A stretch of DNA of 33,205 nt. Source: Candidatus Cottocaccamicrobium excrementipullorum. Its GTDB lineage: Bacteria > Bacillota > Clostridia > Lachnospirales > Lachnospiraceae. The DNA lies in the NCBI GenBank assembly GCA_018713255.1, contig DVFL01000030.1, positions 1-33,205 on the forward strand, written 5' to 3'. This document shows positions 29,508-33,205 of the stretch, in pieces; position 1 is the first letter of the stretch, and the number at the start of each line of letters is the position of its first letter. Below the pieces are notes generated by a model. That model ran no database searches and had not been told where the DNA came from. It worked only from the letters and a program-made list of their open reading frames with translations. Made by a program: the position numbers and the translations under genes.

Positions 29508-30929
29508 TTACCTTATCCTTCGATACGCCAGCACCGCGTCCTGATCAATACTGCGTATTTTCCAGCCGCATTCCAGAAAACTTTTCACCTTCTGACTCTC
29601 CCTTTCCCAGTTCATCAGGCAGATAGCCAGCCTGCAGTTCTTCGCCGGAATTCCTTCAACGACAAAATCAAAAAACTTCAGAAAAACAGTTAAATCCCGA
29701 AGCTGTTCCGCTTCCATATCCTCCATATACAAAATAGAAGATTCAAAAGCCGCCTCCTCCGGCAGGTCAAGTTCTTTTAAGATCTCCTCTTTTATCCCTT
29801 CATTTTCATTGCTTACCGCCAAATAAGCGCTGATCATGTCCGCCGATATACTGTCGCAAAGTTCCGCCGCCGAGTGATACTCACAGTCTTTATCCATAAA
29901 ATCTGTTTCCGCAGGAATCACAATGCCATGTTTCAAGACAGCAATCTTATCTTGTCTGGACTCTCCATTCTCTTCTTCTCCATCATCCCAGCGGAGCAGC
30001 TCTGCTGAAAACCCCCAGATCAACATCCCATCCTCATCATAAAACCAATTTGATGTGCTGATTTCCAGATTATTTTCCTTTAGTGTCCTCAATGCTTTCT
30101 GATACATTTCATATTTGTCCTCTGTCATAATTTCCCCCTGATAAAGATAAGCTCTTCGTTCTTTCGCCGGTTCAAACATAATATCCTGCCGCAGTTCGTT
30201 AGCCTGAACTGAGGGCTCTGAAATCAGCGCCAGTTCCAATTTTTCCCGTTCTTTCGTATTCATCTGCCGTTTATCATAAACTTTACCCTGTTTATTTCGC
30301 AGAATCAGATCAAACATTCCTTTATTCTCGTCATTCTGCATCATCACCAGTTCGAAGCATTTCTTTAAAAATGGAAATTCTGTTTTCAAATTCTCAGGAA
30401 GATACTCCCAGGAAAAAAACACAGGCTCATATCCTCTTTTCGGCCTGTCCGCCAGTTCGGGAATCAGCCAGTCCCGCCCCGCCTTGACCGCACTGCGCAG
30501 CTTCCCTCTTCGAATCCACTGTCTTACCGCAGTTACCGTCACATCATACTTCTCCGCATACTCCTCAACAGTAAGATAATCGCACTTCACTTCCGCAAGA
30601 ACAATATGATCAGAGGATTCCATGGATGTCATTTTCCCCTCTTCATCGCACTCCACTCCATCGCAGTGTCCAAGAATCAGAACAATCCCGTCAGGTTTCC
30701 AGGAATACTGATAGAACCAGTCAGATGATTGAATATCCGGAAAGCACATGTGATTCAGACAATGCCAGAATTTATTCAGCAGCTTCATCATGATCTTCCG
30801 CTTATTCTCAGACCAACCTTCCTCCTGAGATCTTTCACAATATTCTCTGTATTTCTCCAGAGATTCCAGCACATCATCTTTGGTCAGCAGATTTTGATTG
30901 ATATATGCAAGCTTTTCCGGATAGTCCAC
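29508..30929 (-). CDS. HTH-domain protein of unknown function
   Basis: A 473-aa protein, family not recognised. Residues about 115-165 form an excisionase/MerR-like DNA-binding helix-turn-helix (YLTVEEYAEKYDVTVTAVRQ, then RRGKLRSAVKAGRDWLIP). The N-terminal part is helical with Cys and Trp residues; the C-terminal 300 residues are acidic and mixed alpha/beta with no recognised motif. I place the start at GTG 30929, with AGGAGG seven bases upstream; a longer frame to 30986 would begin inside the -10 box. A palindrome at the transcription start suggests control, perhaps by itself. Confidence 0.78.
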   Translation of the reverse strand: MDYPEKLAYINQNLLTKDDVLESLEKYREYCERSQEEGWSENKRKIMMKLLNKFWHCLNHMCFPDIQSSDWFYQYSWKPDGIVLILGHCDGVECDEEGKMTSMESSDHIVLAEVKCDYLTVEEYAEKYDVTVTAVRQWIRRGKLRSAVKAGRDWLIPELADRPKRGYEPVFFSWEYLPENLKTEFPFLKKCFELVMMQNDENKGMFDLILRNKQGKVYDKRQMNTKEREKLELALISEPSVQANELRQDIMFEPAKERRAYLYQGEIMTEDKYEMYQKALRTLKENNLEISTSNWFYDEDGMLIWGFSAELLRWDDGEEENGESRQDKIAVLKHGIVIPAETDFMDKDCEYHSAAELCDSISADMISAYLAVSNENEGIKEEILKELDLPEEAAFESSILYMEDMEAEQLRDLTVFLKFFDFVVEGIPAKNCRLAICLMNWERESQKVKSFLECGWKIRSIDQDAVLAYRRIR

Positions 30930-30946
30930 TTTAGCGCCTCCTTTTT

Positions 30947-30961
30947 GTATTGTTTCAATAC
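30947..30961. promoter_or_regulatory. operator-like palindrome at the transcription start
   Basis: GTATTG-TTT-CAATAC, perfect 6-bp arms, between the -10 box and the SD of the HTH gene. Confidence 0.55.
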
Positions 30962-30965
30962 GTTT

Positions 30966-30994
30966 ATTATATAAGATACGATACATTTTGTAAA
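30966..30994 (-). promoter_or_regulatory. promoter of the HTH protein gene
   Basis: TTTACA (30994-30989), 17-nt spacer, TATAAT (30971-30966). Confidence 0.88.
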
Positions 30995-31063
30995 TAGACT
31001 AATTTCTTAATTTTACTAGACGCCGCTGAGAAACATCGGCGAAGTTTATGACGATAAAACCAT

Positions 31064-31117
31064 AAAAAAGGGAGAAAGACTGCAGTTCTTTTGAACCACA
31101 GCCTCTCTCCCTTTTTC
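31064..31117 (-). terminator. terminator of the kinase gene
   Basis: AAAAAGGGAGA (31116-31106 on minus) pairs with TCTCCCTTTTT (31075-31065); inner GTTC/GAAC stem. Confidence 0.85.
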
Positions 31118-31162
31118 TGCCAGGCCTTGGCTGCCGATATTTACCATATTTTCAACAATTTT

Positions 31163-31759
31163 TCATATATTCTCTCTCTCTTTCTCAATCTTTTTCATCA
31201 GCGCATCTATCTTCACCTTATCAAAATCTGTTGTGTCCACGAGAATATGAGGCCCGTTGGCAGTAAAGCTGTCCATTCCCCTTGTGGTAATTCCCTTCAC
31301 ATAGCTCTCGTAGGAAATGATTTTTACCTCTCTGCCTGGTGTATCTTCCGGATAGCAGTCATTCACAACATGTCCCCGATGTCTGTCCGGGCTGCTATTT
31401 CTTTCCACAAAGCGCTGATATATTTTCCGATAATCGCCTGTCAAAGTTACAGTAATCGCCGTATAGGCATACTGCTGAAGAATATTCATCAACGGTTCTT
31501 TCGAATCATTTTCAAAATTATTTTCCAAAATAAATGGCAGATTATTTTTCATCAGCTGAGCAGCCATATAATACATAATGTTCATACTGGCAACGCCCAG
31601 CTTCACCTTTTCCCCTCTGGAATGAAATCCAATGTCATCGTACATTAATTCCTTAATCTTATCCTTTGAAATCACAGGAATCCCAAAATATTCCGATAAC
31701 CGCTGCGCCATTGTACTCTTCCCTGCAGCAGGGATTCCGGTAACTAAAATACAGTACAT
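31163..31759 (-). CDS. P-loop (zeta-toxin-like) kinase
   Basis: About 198 aa. Walker A GIPAAGKST lies near residue 8, SKDKIKELMYD near 31 and a LID-like region with RNSSPDRHRGH near 120. The shape is that of AAA_33/zeta-type small-molecule or nucleotide-sugar kinases; no antitoxin gene is adjacent, so a toxin role is not supported. I start at ATG 31759, with GGAGG seven bases upstream; the GTG at 31765 is too close to the SD. Upstream DNA is decayed. Confidence 0.85.
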   Translation of the reverse strand: MYCILVTGIPAAGKSTMAQRLSEYFGIPVISKDKIKELMYDDIGFHSRGEKVKLGVASMNIMYYMAAQLMKNNLPFILENNFENDSKEPLMNILQQYAYTAITVTLTGDYRKIYQRFVERNSSPDRHRGHVVNDCYPEDTPGREVKIISYESYVKGITTRGMDSFTANGPHILVDTTDFDKVKIDALMKKIEKERENI

Positions 31760-31789
31760 ATTCACCCCTCCAATATGGTAACCGAAATA

Positions 31790-32133
31790 TCATCCATTTT
31801 TCCTGCCGTTTTCCCCTCCAGCCCAAGAAAAATCCCTGAATAAACCTGCGTCCTTCATCTGAAATCTTATCACAAAACTGTACTTCAATCATCTGCACGC
31901 TTTTATTCATTCAAATTATCTCGGCTTCTGCATTCATGACTAGGGAATGATCCACAGACCTGTACCGCCTGGCAGTAATAAATCCAATTATCTTTCCTAG
32001 CTTCTTTTTCATGCAAATGAAATCCGGCACTTTCCACTGGAATATTACTATCATATGCAATCATTATATTGTGAATATCATTAATCTGATTATCATAGAA
32101 GATATTCTGCCCTGTTCTCTTCTCCGCCAACAA
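31790..32133 (-). pseudogene. decayed gene fragments, part GNAT-like
   Basis: Open stretches in different frames follow each other without SDs. One frame holds IAYDSNIPVESAGFHLHEKE, and another, running to a stop just before 31910, holds KLGKIIGFITARRYRSV. Both look like the beta-2/beta-3 part of GNAT acetyltransferases. A further frame, MNKSVQMIEVQFCDKISDEG, breaks and continues out of frame toward KMDDISVTILEG, which ends at the kinase SD. I read this as frameshifted remnants, not working genes. Confidence 0.45.
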
Positions 32134-32188
32134 GTTCGTTCAAAAAGCAGGCAAAGCCACAACGGGCAATTCCTAATTCTCGTTTCAT
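32093..32188 (-). pseudogene. truncated DUF3795-like start
   Basis: ATG 32188 with SD GGGGGAT opens MKRELGIARCGFACFL, close to the usual N-terminus of DUF3795 zinc-binding proteins (MKRELGIAxCGLACxxC). After about 16 residues the similarity is lost and the frame ends at 31 aa, well short of the family length and without the later Cys cluster. Confidence 0.55.
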
Positions 32189-32243
32189 AAAGCATCCCCC
32201 TAATTCCAACCATTGTTTTCAGAACATCACAGCATGCTGAACG

Positions 32244-32411
32244 CTAAAACTCATACATACCTCGTTCCATGTACTGAAACCATTCACCAGAAATTGCAGC
32301 AATAGCGTTGCTTTCCAATGAAATAATTTTATCATACACTATCCCGCTTTTCCAGCAAAAGCACTGATGGTTTAATTTTATCTTTTTATTCACTTTATCA
32401 TTTCTGATCAC
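32244..32411 (-). CDS. 55-aa hypothetical or remnant ORF
   Basis: GTG 32411 to TAG 32244. Contains CFCWKSGIVYDKII and ends EWFQYMERGMYEF. The SD is weak and no family is recognised. It overlaps nothing, but its neighbours are remnants, so it may be one too. Confidence 0.25.
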   Translation of the reverse strand: MIRNDKVNKKIKLNHQCFCWKSGIVYDKIISLESNAIAAISGEWFQYMERGMYEF

Positions 32412-32417
32412 CTTTCG

Positions 32418-32446
32418 TTGTCATATAATTTGGAGCGTGATACAAT
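32418..32446 (+). promoter_or_regulatory. promoter of the GNAT gene
   Basis: TTGTCA (32418-32423), 17-nt spacer, TACAAT (32441-32446). Confidence 0.75.
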
Positions 32447-32481
32447 GTAGAAAACACAATCGTTTTTATTAGGAGAGATTA

Positions 32482-32970
32482 ATGGAATATACAATACGGA
32501 AAATGTCAGTGGAAGAATATTCACTGCTGAATGATTTTCTATATGAGGCGATTTTTCTCCCAGACGGTGCAGTACCGCCGCCGAAAAATATTATTGCTTC
32601 TCCCGAATTGCAGATTTATGTTGATCACTTTGGACGATTAAAAGATGATTTTGCATTGGCTGCAGAAGTGGAGGGAAAAATTGTTGGTGCTGTATGGGTA
32701 CGCATAATGAACGATTATGGACATATTGATGATGAAACTCCCTCCCTTGCCATCTCCCTATACAAAGAATATCGAGGGAAAGGAATCGGGACCGCTATGA
32801 TGAAAGAAATGCTGTCTTTATTGAAAACGCACGGTTATAAACGCGTTTCGCTTTCCGTTCAAAAGGCTAATTATGCAGCTGAAATGTATCAGAAACTAGG
32901 ATTTGCAATGGTAAAAGAAAACGGAGATGAATGGGTTATGCTCTGGCAAGCCTGTGAAAGGTCTCTGTAA
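32482..32970 (+). CDS. GNAT-family N-acetyltransferase
   Basis: A 162-aa single-domain acetyltransferase that moves an acetyl group from acetyl-CoA to an amine. Motif A is clear: YKEYRGKGIGTAMMKEML near 93-110, with the pyrophosphate-binding RGKGIG. The C-terminal YAAEMYQKLGFAMV near 131 is the usual motif B. The substrate is unknown. SD AGGAGAG precedes ATG 32482. The last codons lie in one copy of a direct repeat. Confidence 0.9.
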   Translation: MEYTIRKMSVEEYSLLNDFLYEAIFLPDGAVPPPKNIIASPELQIYVDHFGRLKDDFALAAEVEGKIVGAVWVRIMNDYGHIDDETPSLAISLYKEYRGKGIGTAMMKEMLSLLKTHGYKRVSLSVQKANYAAEMYQKLGFAMVKENGDEWVMLWQACERSL

Positions 32971-33125
32971 TTACAGATCTTCTATGATAATTGTTTAGCA
33001 CGATATATCCCCCATGCCCCCTTTCATCGGCAATTTTATCTGCTCAGCAAATCGGAATTTTTAATACAGATTAAGCGAGCCTGTGAAAAAAACTCTGTAA
33101 TTACAGATCTTCTATGATAATTGTT
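32949..33125. repeat. 33-bp direct repeat pair with internal palindrome
   Basis: A 33-bp core beginning CTCTGTAATTACAGATCT and ending GATAATTGTT is identical at 32963-32995 and 33093-33125. A shorter upstream part (AGCCTGTGAAA) is also shared at 32949 and 33078. The core contains the perfect palindrome CTGTAATTACAG. The first copy includes the GNAT stop codon. Confidence 0.85.
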
Positions 33126-33126
33126 G

Positions 33127-33160
33127 GGCTGAAAGCTAATCTGAGAGCTTTCAGCCTTTG
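33127..33160 (+). terminator. terminator after the GNAT gene
   Basis: GGCTGAAAGCT (33127-33137) pairs with AGCTTTCAGCC (33146-33156); the T-run is short. Confidence 0.7.
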
Positions 33161-33205
33161 GTTTATATATAACAGCACATGCTGAGCATGTCAAGTACGA
33201 GCGGG

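Noticed and set aside
31163-31759. Zeta toxin of a toxin-antitoxin pair
   Set aside because: The kinase fold fits, but no epsilon-type antitoxin gene is adjacent.
31659-31910. 83-aa ORF overlapping the kinase start
   Set aside because: Lacks an SD and runs out of frame into the kinase gene; treated as a remnant.

Overview
The window looks like chromosome of a gut-type Clostridia, most likely Lachnospiraceae. This is inferred from gene content and style: strong SD sequences with ATG/GTG starts, near-consensus sigma-A promoters, a preQ1-I riboswitch, a T-box leader, a BMP-type nucleoside ABC operon, an ECF-linked queuosine salvage cassette, and rubredoxin/GltB-like and CstA proteins. No species can be named from the sequence alone. 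Most genes are on the minus strand.

1-1740 is accessory DNA. The edge of a gene leaving the window and a small divergent ORF flank an 11-bp inverted repeat. Next comes an AT-rich two-gene operon (zinc-ribbon protein, then an unknown protein with a hydrophobic tail), bracketed by two almost identical hairpins. The block ends at the 3' side of a tRNA-Leu gene, a classic integration site. 1741-5400 holds tRNA-Leu, a 46-aa membrane protein and the larE-larB-larC nickel-pincer cofactor cassette, with no larA in view. The cassette sits behind a strong promoter and a structured leader. 5400-8750 holds tRNA-Glu, a structured intergenic repeat, a DeoR regulator, a tRNA Gln/His/Arg cluster, a MATE exporter and tRNA-Pro. 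8748-13155 is a five-gene operon: a YfcE-type phosphodiesterase, a THUMP methyltransferase, a papain-like lipoprotein, an XTP/dITP pyrophosphatase and a second phosphodiesterase. 13152-15925 holds a rhodanese, a rubredoxin-FMN glutamate-synthase-like protein and a SpoU methyltransferase.

16065-18520 is the best-explained unit. A nucleosidase, an ECF S component and a small radical SAM protein match the QueK-QrtT-QueL queuosine/queuine salvage route, and the operon leader carries a recognisable preQ1-I riboswitch plus terminator. 18585-25871 is a nucleoside uptake and use operon: M20 amidohydrolase, BMP lipoprotein, ABC ATPase, two permeases and adenosine deaminase. 26076-28260 is a CstA-family transporter behind a T-box leader.

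28364-33205 becomes accessory again. It holds an AEC transporter, a hidden 29-aa holin-like toxin gene, an HTH protein of unknown role with a palindrome at its transcription start, a zeta-like P-loop kinase, a stretch of decayed gene fragments, a GNAT acetyltransferase, and a 33-bp direct repeat carrying a perfect palindrome.
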